Source: JAMXLO01 sp963812075 (GTDB lineage: Bacteria; Pseudomonadota; Alphaproteobacteria; Acetobacterales; Acetobacteraceae). From it: DNA of 64,000 nt. Below the pieces are notes generated by a model, which saw only the letters and a program-made list of their open reading frames with translations, searched no databases and had not been told where the DNA came from. The translations under genes and the position numbers were made by a program. Numbering within the stretch: position 1 is the stretch's first letter; each line of letters opens with the position of its first letter. The DNA is taken from the NCBI GenBank assembly GCA_963812075.1, contig CAWETN010000010.1, positions 682,001-746,000 of the forward strand. Reading direction: 5' to 3'. Below, one piece after another: positions 8,660 to 17,490 of this stretch.

Positions 8660-10846
8660 ATGAGCGACTACCTTGCCCGTTTGAATGCTGAGCAGCGCGA
8701 GGCCGTCGAGACGGTGGACGGCCCGTTGCTGGTGCTGGCCGGGGCGGGTACCGGCAAGACCCGCGTGCTGACCACTCGTTTCGCGCATATCCTGCTGACC
8801 GAACGCGCCTCGCCGGGCCAGATGCTGGCCGTCACCTTCACCAACAAGGCCGCCCGCGAAATGCGCGAGCGCGTCGGGGCGATCCTGGGACGGCCGGTCG
8901 AGGGCCTGTGGCTCGGCACCTTCCATGCGCTGTGCGCCCGCATGCTGCGTCGGCACGCGGAACAGGTGGGCCTCACCCCGCGCTTCACTATTCTGGATTC
9001 CGACGACCAGATGAGGCTCCTCAAGCAGGTCATGGATGCCGACAGGGTGGACACGAGGCGATGGCCCCCGCAGGCATTGATGGCGATGATCCAACGCTGG
9101 AAGGACCGTGGCCAGACACCGGCGCGCGTTACGCCGCAGGAGGATGCGGAATTCGGCGCCCACGGCGCGCGCGTCCTCTACACCGCCTACCAGGCGCGAT
9201 TGCGCGCGCTCAACGCCGCGGACTTCGGTGACCTGCTGCTGCACGTGACCGGGCTGCTGCGTGAGCAGCCCGAGATCCTCGCACACTACCACCGGATGTT
9301 CCGCTACATCCTGGTCGATGAATACCAGGACACCAACCTTGTGCAGTATCTGTGGCTTCGGCTTCTGGCACAGAGCCACCGCAATATCTGCTGCGTCGGC
9401 GACGACGATCAGTCGATCTACTCCTGGCGCGGTGCCGAGATTGAAAATATCCTGCGCTTCGAGCGAGACTTTCCCGGCGCCAAGATCGTTCGGCTCGAGG
9501 CGAACTATCGCTCCACGGCACCGATTCTCGCCGCCGCCGCGGCGCTCATCGCGCACAATCAGGGGCGGCTCGGGAAGACCCTGCGTCCTGGCCGGCGGGA
9601 CGCGACGGGTGATCGGGTGAGCGTGATCGGGCTGTGGGATTCCGACGAAGAAGCCAGGATGGTGGGTGAGCGCATCGAGGCCCTTCGGCGTGAGGGCGAG
9701 CCGCTGGCGGAAATCGCGATCCTGGTGCGCGCCGGTTTTCAGACGCGTGCCTTCGAGGAGAGGCTGCTGACCATCGGTGTGCCGTATCGGGTTGTCGGCG
9801 GACTGCGGTTCTATGAACGCCAGGAGATCCGCGATGCGATCGCCTATATGCGGTTGGTCAACCAGCCGGCCGACGATCTGGCCTTCGAACGCATCGTCAA
9901 CGTGCCGCGGCGCGGCGTCGGCGATGCTTCGCTGCGCATCATCCACGACAAGGCCAGGGCTGAGAATGTGCCGCTGATGGCAGCGGCGGCGATGCTGGTC
10001 GGCGGCGGCGGCTTCAGAGGGCGGGTGAAGGAACAGCTCGACGAGCTGCTGCGCAGCTTCGTCCGATGGCGATCGCTGCTGGACAGCGACGGACATGTGG
10101 TGACGGTCGCGACCCTGCTGGACGAGAGCGGCTACACGGACATGTGGCAGAAGGACCCATCGCCCGATGCTTCCGGGCGGCTCGAGAACCTCAAGGAGCT
10201 GGTCCGTGCTTTGGCCGACTTCGAAACCTTGGCAGGTTTCCTCGATCATGTCGCGCTGGTGATGGAAAACGACGATGCGAGCGCGGGCGACCAGGTGAGC
10301 CTGATGACGCTGCACGGTGCAAAGGGACTGGAGTTCGATACGGTCTTCCTGCCGGGCTGGGAGGAAGGGCTGTTCCCCAATCAGCGCGCTCTGGACGAAG
10401 GTGGCGTGAAGGCGTTGGAGGAGGAACGACGACTGGCCTATGTCGGTCTCACCCGGGCGCGGCGGCGGGCCATCGTCAGTCATGCCGCCAACCGGCGGAT
10501 CTACGCCAGCTGGCAGAGCAGCATTCCCAGCCGATTTACCGAGGAGTTGCCCGCGACCGATGTGGAACGGGCCGGCTCCGCCGCTCTGGTTCGGGATGCG
10601 CGCGGCCTGGCCGGCACGATCTTCAATGGCCAGTTTCCCGTTGTGGCTCGCCGCACGCACACCGTGGAAGCCTGGGAGCGCACCGCGCGGCCGGCGCGCA
10701 ACGATCAGATCCCGGTTGGCGCACGCGTGTTCCACCAGAAGTTCGGCTACGGCGTCGTAACCGCAGCCGAGGACGACCGGTTGGACGTGGCATTCGACAA
10801 GGCCGGAGACAAGCGCGTGCTGGATCGGTTCGTGGAGAAGGCATGA
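8660..10846 (+). CDS. UvrD/PcrA-type superfamily 1 DNA helicase
   Basis: ATP-dependent 3'-5' DNA helicase used in repair and in clearing proteins from DNA. All SF1A motifs can be seen in the 728 residues: AGAGTGKTRVLTTR (Walker A, residue 28), TFTNKAAREMRER, GTFHALCARML, ILVDEYQDTN (Walker B), GDDDQSIYSWRGA, LEANYRSTAPIL, TLHGAKGLEFDTVFLPGWEEG and RRLAYVGLTRAR. The last 50 residues (FHQKFGYGVVTAAEDDRLDVAF) look like the PcrA/UvrD C-terminal Tudor-like domain that binds RNA polymerase. Its stop overlaps the following methyltransferase start by 4 bp. Confidence 0.93.
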   Translation: MSDYLARLNAEQREAVETVDGPLLVLAGAGTGKTRVLTTRFAHILLTERASPGQMLAVTFTNKAAREMRERVGAILGRPVEGLWLGTFHALCARMLRRHAEQVGLTPRFTILDSDDQMRLLKQVMDADRVDTRRWPPQALMAMIQRWKDRGQTPARVTPQEDAEFGAHGARVLYTAYQARLRALNAADFGDLLLHVTGLLREQPEILAHYHRMFRYILVDEYQDTNLVQYLWLRLLAQSHRNICCVGDDDQSIYSWRGAEIENILRFERDFPGAKIVRLEANYRSTAPILAAAAALIAHNQGRLGKTLRPGRRDATGDRVSVIGLWDSDEEARMVGERIEALRREGEPLAEIAILVRAGFQTRAFEERLLTIGVPYRVVGGLRFYERQEIRDAIAYMRLVNQPADDLAFERIVNVPRRGVGDASLRIIHDKARAENVPLMAAAAMLVGGGGFRGRVKEQLDELLRSFVRWRSLLDSDGHVVTVATLLDESGYTDMWQKDPSPDASGRLENLKELVRALADFETLAGFLDHVALVMENDDASAGDQVSLMTLHGAKGLEFDTVFLPGWEEGLFPNQRALDEGGVKALEEERRLAYVGLTRARRRAIVSHAANRRIYASWQSSIPSRFTEELPATDVERAGSAALVRDARGLAGTIFNGQFPVVARRTHTVEAWERTARPARNDQIPVGARVFHQKFGYGVVTAAEDDRLDVAFDKAGDKRVLDRFVEKA

Positions 10847-11835
10847 AGGCCGGCCCGCGGCGGCACGCCGGGCCTCTGGAAACGGTCTCGGTTCACGTCC
10901 CGGAGGCGGCGGTCGAGGCCTATGAGGCGGCTCTGGCGACCGCGTGCGACGTTGTGGGCTTCTTCCGTGACAGCGCAGCCGGCAGCTGGTGCGTCGAAGG
11001 CATCAGGGTTCCCGCCGGGAACGAGGCAGCCCTCGCCGCGGCGCTGGCGCTGGCGGCAATGGTGTCGGGCGTGAACGCGCCGCTGCAACGGGCACCGACC
11101 GATACGGATGGATGGCTCGCCAGATCCTACGCGGGGTTTCCGCCGCAGCTGATCGGCCAACGATTCTATGTCCACGGAACCCACCTGCGAACGCCCTCAC
11201 TCGGCGGCCGTCTTGCTCTGAGGATCGACGCCGGCCTCGCATTCGGCTCGGGAGAACACGGCTCTACGCGCGGATGTCTCCGGGCCATCGAGCGCGTCAG
11301 CCGAAGGAAGCCGCAACGAGTGATCGACCTGGGCACCGGCTCCGGCATCCTGGCGTTGGCAGCGGCCCGGCTCCTGCGTCGCAAGGTGCTGGCGACCGAC
11401 GTCGAGCCGTGGTCGGTCCATGTGGCGCAGCAGAATGCGCGTCTGAACGGGCTCGGGAGGCTGGTCAGGGTAAGGCGCGCGGATGGCTGGAAGGACCGCG
11501 CAGTTCGCACCGAAGGACCCTACGACCTGGTGCTTGCGAACATTCTGGCGCGTCCGTTGAGCCTCATGGCACGCCAGCTTGCGATGCATCTGCGACCCGG
11601 GGCGAGCGTTGTGCTGTCCGGACTGACAAGGGAGCAGGAGCGCTACGTTCTGCTGCCTCATCTGAAACTCGGGCTCAGGCTCGATATGCGCATTCGTGAG
11701 GGTCAATGGACAACATTGGTCCTGCGGTCAGCGAGCGCCAGGCGTGCTCCCGGCGGTGGAATAGATGGCTTCGGAAGGATCACGAACCCCGGTCTCTCCG
11801 CCGGTTCGAATCCATCCGTTCCGACCGATCCCTAA
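10843..11835 (+). CDS. prmA: PrmA-like 50S ribosomal protein L11 methyltransferase with odd C-terminal tail
   Basis: SAM-dependent methyltransferase of the PrmA family, which methylates ribosomal protein L11. The 330-residue product has GLAFGSGEHGSTRGC, the SAM loop IDLGTGSGILALAAA, then DLVLANILARPLSLMA, the PrmA NIxxxPL motif. The ATG at 10843 overlaps the helicase stop (ATGA), so the two are coupled. After the normal family end (QWTTLVLR) there are about 35 extra residues ending SAGSNPSVPTDP. That peptide looks like translated tRNA-like DNA, so the tail may be a scar. The 3' end converges with a broken glycosyltransferase gene; the two stops overlap. Confidence 0.8.
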   Translation: MKAGPRRHAGPLETVSVHVPEAAVEAYEAALATACDVVGFFRDSAAGSWCVEGIRVPAGNEAALAAALALAAMVSGVNAPLQRAPTDTDGWLARSYAGFPPQLIGQRFYVHGTHLRTPSLGGRLALRIDAGLAFGSGEHGSTRGCLRAIERVSRRKPQRVIDLGTGSGILALAAARLLRRKVLATDVEPWSVHVAQQNARLNGLGRLVRVRRADGWKDRAVRTEGPYDLVLANILARPLSLMARQLAMHLRPGASVVLSGLTREQERYVLLPHLKLGLRLDMRIREGQWTTLVLRSASARRAPGGGIDGFGRITNPGLSAGSNPSVPTDP

Positions 11836-12624
11836 ATGGTTGGCGACATCGTGCTGTCCAGCGACAGCCGGATGGCTTCGATCCTGGCGTCCAGTTCCTC
11901 GCGGGAACCCGCCGCTCTTCGATGGTTTTCGTACCAGTCCACAATCTCGGCACGCCCAAGCCGGCGGTACTTTGCAATCTCGAAGTCGAGCATGCCGAAA
12001 GCATGGGCATACTCCGGACCTATTACGTGAAAGACCTTCATTCCGAGGTCGAGCACCCCGTGTTGCCCCTGCTGCGCAAGCCGGCCGAGCACCATTGCGC
12101 CGAGTGAAAAGTAAGGTTCAAAGGGCAACTCGAGCAATAAAGGCAGGATCGACCGATTGTAGATCGCGAACCAGCCGTCAATCGGCGCCGCTGTACAAGC
12201 CCTCGTCGGCATCGAACGCGGCGTAACGGTCCAATGGCGGGCGGGCACCCGTCGTAAATTCGTCCTGCCATACGTCCGCGACCAGTTGCGAGACGTTGGG
12301 AAAGCGTTTGAACAGTCGATCCGCCCGCTCGGCAATGCCACGTGAGATGCAGACCACGTCGTCGTCGATCTGGGTGATCAGCGGATAGCGAGCCGCACGA
12401 AACAGCGAGGCGTACGCGACCATGCCGATGTTTTCTGGTGTGCGGCCTATCACGCGCAGTGGCACGCCGTTTTTGATCGCCGCCTCGATGTCGGCATCGA
12501 GTGCCCCATCCGCCACGTTCAGCCACAGGAGAATCTCAAATGGCGTCGAGGTCTTCGTCACCAGGTCCGCTAACAGAACTCGGACATAGTTGGGGCGATA
12601 GGCAGCGATGCAGTAGGAGATCAC
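11832..12624 (-). pseudogene. Glycosyltransferase family 2-like gene split by one frameshift
   Basis: Two overlapping minus-strand frames together make one glycosyltransferase of about 260 residues. The first (from 12624) runs MISYCIAAYRPNYVRVLLAD through the nucleotide-sugar region with IDDDVV, a DXD-type motif, and ends in EGLYSGAD and a stop. The second frame continues it with IDGWFAIYNRSILPLL and runs to 11832. Joining them needs a one-base shift near 12185. Function unknown beyond sugar transfer. It could be a decayed gene or a sequencing error; the downstream part remains protein-like, which favours a recent event. Confidence 0.6.
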
Positions 12625-12924
12625 GTCGTCATACCTTCACTGCCTGTGGCAAGCCTGCAATCGCAAAGTCTGGTCCAACCGGCATGTAAGCGAATCTTCA
12701 GCCCTATGAACAACCTATTCGTCAGGACGAGAGCAGTATAGCCAACGATCTCTGCGTTCAGCAACGCCGATGGCTGCAGCAGGCGTCTTGAGAGTTGCCG
12801 CCGGTCGGTTCTGGTACGAAAAAAGGAGTGCGGGATCGATGATCGTCTTGATGCGCGATCGCCCTGGTTTGGCGCCAGCGCGGCGCGTGGTAGCGTGCCG
12901 GTCGGACACAATCGGAGCCATGTC
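12625..12924. other. 300-bp intergenic region, no gene recognised
   Basis: Separates the divergent glycosyltransferase pseudogene and the GFA gene. It must hold both promoters, but no convincing consensus pair, repeat or hairpin was recognised. Short frames here lack ribosome sites and family-like sequence. Confidence 0.4.
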
Positions 12925-13302
12925 ATGCTCGCGACCTATGAAGGCGGCTGCCACTGCGGCCAGGTGCGGTTTCGTGTCCAGGGCGACCTGGACGAGGTGT
13001 CGGTGTGCAACTGCTCGATTTGCACGCAGAAGGGCATTATCCACATGGTGGTGCCGCGCGAGCGGTTCGAGTTGCTGCGCGGCACCGATGCGATCGCCAC
13101 CTACACGTTCGGCACCGGCGTGGCGAAGCACACGTTCTGCCGGCACTGCGGCATCCATTCGTTCTACACGCCGCGGTCGAAGCCGGACGGCATCAGCGTG
13201 AACGTGCGCTGCCTGGAGGGCGTCGATCTCGCCAACCTGCATCCCAGCCTGTTCGATGGGCAGCACTGGGAGGAGTTCATGGCCGCGCGCCGCGACGCGT
13301 AA
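12925..13302 (+). CDS. GFA/CENP-V family zinc-binding protein
   Basis: A 125-residue protein of the glutathione-dependent formaldehyde-activating (GFA) fold. Zinc ligands are in the usual order: GGCHCGQVRF, then CNCSICTQKG, and HTFCRHCGIHSFY near the middle, with SVNVRCLEGVD after. The family name comes from Gfa of Paracoccus, but most members have no proven substrate. The second ATG (12925) was chosen because the conserved domain begins 6 residues after it. The last 26 bp overlap the convergent BKACE gene on the other strand. Confidence 0.8.
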   Translation: MLATYEGGCHCGQVRFRVQGDLDEVSVCNCSICTQKGIIHMVVPRERFELLRGTDAIATYTFGTGVAKHTFCRHCGIHSFYTPRSKPDGISVNVRCLEGVDLANLHPSLFDGQHWEEFMAARRDA

Positions 13303-14281
13303 TCTGCTTCGCGCACGCGCTGCTAGGGTCGCCGCGCGGGAGAGGCGAAGTCGAGAATCCCACGCGGTCGCCGCCCTTCAGCTTGAGGATCTCGCGCGCT
13401 TCCTTCGGCGAGGCGATCTCCAAACTGAGGTCCTCCAGAATGCGGCGAATCTTCGCCACCTGCTCGGCATTGGACTTCGCCAGCGCACCGCGACCGATAT
13501 ACAGGCTGTCCTCCAGCCCGACGCGCACGTTGCCACCCAGGATGCCGGCCATCGTGGTGAAGTTCATCTGGTGCCGCCCCGCGGCCAGCACCGACCAGAC
13601 ATAGGCGTCGCCGAACAGCTTGTCCGCAGTCTCCCGCATGAACAGCAGATTGCGCGGATCGGCGCCGATGCCGCCCAGGATGCCGAAGATCGTCTGCACG
13701 AACAGAGGCGGCTCGACGATCTTCTGATCCAGGCAGTACGCCAGGTTGTACAGATGCCCGACGTCGTAGCACTCGAACTCGAAGCGCGTGCCGTGCGCCT
13801 TCCCCAGACGCTCGGTGATGCCGGCAATGTCGCGGAACGTGTTGCGGAAGATGTGGTCGTCGGTGCGATCGAGATACGGTTTCTCCCAATCGTACTTCCA
13901 GGTCTTCACCCGATCGCCGGCGCGGGCGATGTTGAAGTTCATGCTGCCCATGTTGAGGCTGCACATCTCGGGCTTCGCCAGCAGCGGCGCGGCGAGCCGA
14001 TCCTCCAGCGTCATGTTCAGCCCGCCGCCGGTGGTGATGTTCACCACCGCATCGACACTCTGCTTGATCACCGGCAAAAAGCGCATGAACACCGCGGGGT
14101 CCGGCGTCGGCTCGCCGGTGTTGGGGTCGCGTGCGTGCAGGTGGATGATGGCCGCGCCGGCCTCCGCCGCCTCGATCGAGGAGCGTGCGATCTCCTCCGG
14201 CGTGATCGGCAGGTAGTCCGACATGCTGGGCGTGTGGATCGCGCCCGTCACGGCGCAACTGATGATCACCTTGCCGGCCAT
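13277..14281 (-). CDS. BKACE-family beta-keto acid cleavage enzyme (DUF849)
   Basis: A 334-residue protein of the BKACE family, which cleaves a beta-keto acid with acetyl-CoA to give acetoacetate and a new CoA ester; the founding member is the lysine-fermentation enzyme Kce. The zinc-binding IHLHARDP (His47, His49) and NITTGGG are visible, as is FECYDVGHLYNLAY in the middle and GGNVRVGLEDSLY towards the C-terminus. The ATG at 14281 is preceded by GGAGGAAC. Substrate cannot be told. About 50 bp upstream of the start recurs at 18.7 kb in front of a pseudogene. Confidence 0.85.
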   Translation of the reverse strand: MAGKVIISCAVTGAIHTPSMSDYLPITPEEIARSSIEAAEAGAAIIHLHARDPNTGEPTPDPAVFMRFLPVIKQSVDAVVNITTGGGLNMTLEDRLAAPLLAKPEMCSLNMGSMNFNIARAGDRVKTWKYDWEKPYLDRTDDHIFRNTFRDIAGITERLGKAHGTRFEFECYDVGHLYNLAYCLDQKIVEPPLFVQTIFGILGGIGADPRNLLFMRETADKLFGDAYVWSVLAAGRHQMNFTTMAGILGGNVRVGLEDSLYIGRGALAKSNAEQVAKIRRILEDLSLEIASPKEAREILKLKGGDRVGFSTSPLPRGDPSSACAKQITRRGARP

Positions 14282-14488
14282 GCTGTTCCTCCCGGATGTC
14301 GCTGGTGGCGCAATGTGCACCGGTGCGGCACGGTGAACCAGTCCCCGGGCGACTTGCGCAGCCGATCGAGCGGCGGCACTGCTTTACGCCGAGGGCCCGC
14401 GGTGCGTCCGCCGAGGCAACCCTCCGCGGTTCATGCGGACCAGCGGACAGCTCGAAGACCGCCCCTGCCACCCAGACGGAGGATGCAC

Positions 14489-14923
14489 ATGATCAGACGT
14501 TTCGACCACCTGACGATTGTCGTCGAAGACCTTGCTGACGCGAAGCGCTTCTTTGGCCTGTTAGGCTTCCGTGAGACGACGAACGTCGTCATCTCGGGTC
14601 CGACCATGGCTGCCTATATGGGTGTGGCTGGCCTTGTGGCCGATCATGTGACGCTTGTCGCGGACGGCGTGACACCTCGAACCGAAATCCAACTGCTGCA
14701 CTACAGACAGCCGGCCGCGATCACAGATCCCCAGATACGTGATCTACACAAAATCGGCTTGAACCACGTCTGCTTCGCAGTCGACGATATCAACACGGTC
14801 GTCGCGGTGATGAGGAACAATGGCTACGAAACCAGGAACGATATTATGGAGTTCCACTCGCGCAAACTCGTGTTTCTCGTCGGTCCGGCAGGCACGACGA
14901 TCGAACTGTCTCAGTGGGACTAG
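14489..14923 (+). CDS. VOC superfamily (glyoxalase/dioxygenase-fold) protein
   Basis: A 144-residue single-module VOC protein, a metal-binding fold shared by glyoxalase I, extradiol dioxygenases and antibiotic-resistance proteins. It opens with MIRRFDHLTIVVEDLADAKRFF, with a likely metal His, then GLNHVCFAVDDI and TTIELSQ with the terminal Glu ligand. The ATG at 14489 is used because a GGAGG lies 6 bp before it; the ATG at 14483 sits directly on that site. Substrate unknown. It is divergent from the BKACE gene. Confidence 0.75.
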   Translation: MIRRFDHLTIVVEDLADAKRFFGLLGFRETTNVVISGPTMAAYMGVAGLVADHVTLVADGVTPRTEIQLLHYRQPAAITDPQIRDLHKIGLNHVCFAVDDINTVVAVMRNNGYETRNDIMEFHSRKLVFLVGPAGTTIELSQWD

Positions 14924-15042
14924 CTCCACGGAGGACCGGCGGAGGCGAAGCTGGCGCTGGAAGCTCCGCGGTCCTCCGCGGAATCTCTGCGGGTCCTCCG
15001 CGTCATTCATGCGGACCGTTGGACCGCTCCGGCATTGCCGCG

Positions 15043-15537
15043 TCAGGCTGCGGGCTCGCCCGCTCGCGCAGCCTCGATCCTGGCGATGTCGATGCGGCGC
15101 ATCGTCATCATGGCGTCCATCGCCCGCTTCGCCGCGGCACGATCCGGATCCTTCATCGCGGCCATCAAGGCCCGAGGCACGATCTGCCAGGAGAAGCCCC
15201 AGCGATCCTTGCACCAGCCGCACGCGCTCTCGCTGCCGCCATTCTCGATGATCGCGTTCCAGTAGCGGTCGGTCTCCGCCTGGTCGTCGGTCATCACCTG
15301 GAAGCTCACCGCCTCGTTCGGCGTGAACATCGGGCCGCCATTCAAGCCGACGAAAGCCTGGCCGAGCAGCGTGAACTCGACGGTCAGCTCCTTGCCCTGT
15401 TCACCCCCCGGGTAGTCGGATGGCGATTGCAGCACGTGCCCGAGATGGCTGTCGGGAAAGGTGGCGGCGTAGAAGTCCGCCGCTTTCCGCGCCTCGCCAT
15501 GGTCGAACCACAGGCAGGTGACAACTTTCCCAGCCAT
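15043..15537 (-). CDS. VOC/PhnB-like protein
   Basis: A 164-residue protein of the PhnB-like VOC group. Typical elements are CLWFDHGEARKAADFY at the start, ELTVEFTLLGQAFVGLNGGP in the middle, FQVMTDDQAETDRYWNAI, and CGWCKDRWGFSWQIVP. Members are often annotated as glyoxalase-like or as 3-demethylubiquinone methyltransferase, the second name being misleading since no SAM motif is present. It stands alone, convergent with the preceding VOC gene. Role unknown. Confidence 0.75.
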   Translation of the reverse strand: MAGKVVTCLWFDHGEARKAADFYAATFPDSHLGHVLQSPSDYPGGEQGKELTVEFTLLGQAFVGLNGGPMFTPNEAVSFQVMTDDQAETDRYWNAIIENGGSESACGWCKDRWGFSWQIVPRALMAAMKDPDRAAAKRAMDAMMTMRRIDIARIEAARAGEPAA

Positions 15538-16188
15538 CGAAACTCCTCAGCACCGTGCAGACATAGTTTGTTATCAGCGTGCATAACGCATGTCGACAAA
15601 GACCCGCTTCACGACAAGGTCAATTTCGCGAAGTCGTCGTCGGCTTGCGGCCCTTAGACATAGCGCCTCACAATTTCCCAGAATTCGTCGAACGACGGAG
15701 CGAGTTCGCGCCACATCGTCGCTAACCCACCTTCCAATCGGACGAATTCATCGCCAGGACGCGTGGCAGATCCGCGCTGTGGCGGCAGTCCGGCACCAGC
15801 CACATGTCGTCGCCGTAATACCCGCCGCCAAACGGCAGGCATCTTTCAGTATCGAGCCAGGCAGGTCGGGGACTGGACCGCGCGAACCTCGCCCGAGGCG
15901 CTCGCGTTCTCAGCCTGGATTGGACATTGGCCATACCGGACCCCATTCTCCACCCGAACCGCTTTCGATCGCCTCCATTGACTGAACGAACTCGAGAAGG
16001 GTTCCCATTAGGAATGGCGCACGTGAGACGGAACGATCCCGGGCAGACGGTACCGCCGAGCCACTGAATGTGAGCAGAGTGGAAGAGTGAATGGGTTCAC
16101 AGCTTCCACTCATGATCGTCACGCGGCGGCCGAAACCCGTGCGCGAGACAGGCGGCTCGGCGTCCTAGCCGAGCCGCCGTCCGCCGTC
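15538..16188. other. 650-bp region with no intact gene
   Basis: Only short broken frames. The minus-strand stretch 15657-15946 has protein-like segments and is listed separately as a possible pseudogene. The rest shows no RNA gene, repeat or promoter that I can support. Confidence 0.4.
15657..15946 (-). pseudogene. Possible remnant of a small globular protein
   Basis: Two minus-strand frames read one after the other give a protein-like sequence: CLPFGGGYYGDDMWLVPDC, then RVLAMNSSDWKVG, then a shift of frame near 15725 to LATMWRELAPSFDEFWEIV and a stop. The acidic and aromatic pattern resembles SMI1/KNR4-type immunity-like proteins, but I cannot confirm this. The N-terminus is not recognisable. 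A decayed gene is the simplest reading. Confidence 0.3.
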
Positions 16189-17442
16189 CTAGAAGAAGAC
16201 GAAAGACCGCACCACGACGTTCTTGCGGCACCGGGCATTCGGCGGCGCGGTCGGGTCGATGCAGGCGCTATGGAACGACCAGCGCGACACCGAGCCGTCG
16301 GTCACGGAATCATAGCACTTCAGCATCGAGACCTCGGTGGGCTTCTGCTGCGGGAACCAGTACCACTCGTGGTCCGGACGGAAGGTGAACCGCGTGGTCT
16401 CGCCCACCCGGTCGTCGTAGATCCGGTAGTTGTTGATGTACGGCTGGTCGGCGAACGAGGGCCAGGCGCACAGCACGAACGGATACTGCTCGATCGTCTC
16501 GATCGGCTTGGCGAGATTGATCGACATGAACCGGCGCGACATCTTCGCGTCGGCCGCTTCCTCGGTGTAGTGCTGCGTGCGCCCGAAGTTGCGCAGGTTC
16601 TTGGTGAGCAGCTCGCGGCAGCGCACACGGCCGCTGTTGTCGTTCAGGTCGTTGTGCACCAGCATCGCGTAGTTGGCGTTTACGCCAGGGTTCTTGGCGT
16701 CCTGGTTCTCCGTGCGGTCGCCCGCGTAATCCTTGTCGAAGACGTCGTGGTTGTAGACCAGCGCGTCGGTGGCGTCCGGGAAGAACTCGAGCAGGAGCTT
16801 CTCGATCTCCGGGTAGTACACCCGCTCCACCTCTTCCGAGTCATAGATGTTGGTGCACTTCGACTCGAGATGCGCCAGCGACAGCCCGAGCTTGTCCATG
16901 CAGTCCGGGCTGTCGGGCCTGAGGCCCGGGTAGTACTCGCCGATGCGCCGCGCGTCGCGCAGCACCTGCACGAAGAACAGGTCCCGCCGCCGGTTGTCCT
17001 GCTCGTTCTTGCGCAGGATTGCCGCCGTGTCGGCGCGTGCCGGGTCGCGCCAGACGGTATTGGATGGGACGATGGAGTAGGTCGGCCGCTCGTGGACCGT
17101 GTAGGGCAGCGGCAGCGCCACGCCGCCGGCGGGGACTTTGATGCTGTTCGAGTTGCGGATATAGGTCACGCACTCGTCCCACTCGCGGAACGCGAGGCCC
17201 CATCGTGTCTTGATCGGGCCTGGCGGCGCCTTGTCGATCATGTCGATGACGCGCTGGCCCTCGCCCTCGGCGATCTCGGCGAGCGCGTCCTCGATCGCCT
17301 GGGCGGTTCCCGCATCGCCGTCCCGGTCGAACGCCATGTAGGACAGGCCGCCATGTGCGGCGATGGGGGGCGGCTGCCCTTCCGTGCGCTGCAGCGGCGG
17401 CACATAGGACGACGAAGTGTTTGCGATCTCGAGCTGGCTCAT
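16189..17442 (-). CDS. CmcJ/AsaB-like oxidoreductase
   Basis: A 417-residue protein resembling the CmcJ/NvfI and fungal asaB/GA4-desaturase group of putative hydroxylases, several of which act in secondary metabolism. Visible family features are DALVYNHDVFD, NYAMLVHNDLNDNSG, SINLAKPIETIEQYPFVLC, EWYWFPQQKPTEVSMLKCYD and the C-terminal FHSACIDPTAPPNARCRKN before VVVRSFVFF. The ATG at 17442 follows GGAGGTGCGC. No biosynthetic cluster surrounds it. The neighbour downstream of its promoter is a broken FAD oxidoreductase. The reaction is unknown; assignment rests on motif pattern. Confidence 0.6.
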   Translation of the reverse strand: MSQLEIANTSSSYVPPLQRTEGQPPPIAAHGGLSYMAFDRDGDAGTAQAIEDALAEIAEGEGQRVIDMIDKAPPGPIKTRWGLAFREWDECVTYIRNSNSIKVPAGGVALPLPYTVHERPTYSIVPSNTVWRDPARADTAAILRKNEQDNRRRDLFFVQVLRDARRIGEYYPGLRPDSPDCMDKLGLSLAHLESKCTNIYDSEEVERVYYPEIEKLLLEFFPDATDALVYNHDVFDKDYAGDRTENQDAKNPGVNANYAMLVHNDLNDNSGRVRCRELLTKNLRNFGRTQHYTEEAADAKMSRRFMSINLAKPIETIEQYPFVLCAWPSFADQPYINNYRIYDDRVGETTRFTFRPDHEWYWFPQQKPTEVSMLKCYDSVTDGSVSRWSFHSACIDPTAPPNARCRKNVVVRSFVFF

Positions 17443-17490
17443 GGCGCACCTCCGATTATCTCGGCCCAAGCGTGGCACACGATGCCCGGG

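Noticed and set aside
7604..10735. 1043-codon open frame antisense to metF and the helicase
   Set aside because: Long antisense frame typical of GC-rich DNA; composition (His/Arg/Gln-rich) is that of a shadow frame, and both sense genes are clear.
11760..11826. Possible tRNA gene ending in GGTTCGAATCC
   Set aside because: The T loop is present but no T, anticodon or acceptor stem can be formed with the flanking sequence, and it lies in frame with the upstream gene. Kept only as a possible scar in the findings.
14924..15042. Repeated TCCGCGG and ATGCGGACC blocks around the VOC gene
   Set aside because: Too short and composition-driven; no regular spacing that would indicate an array or operator.
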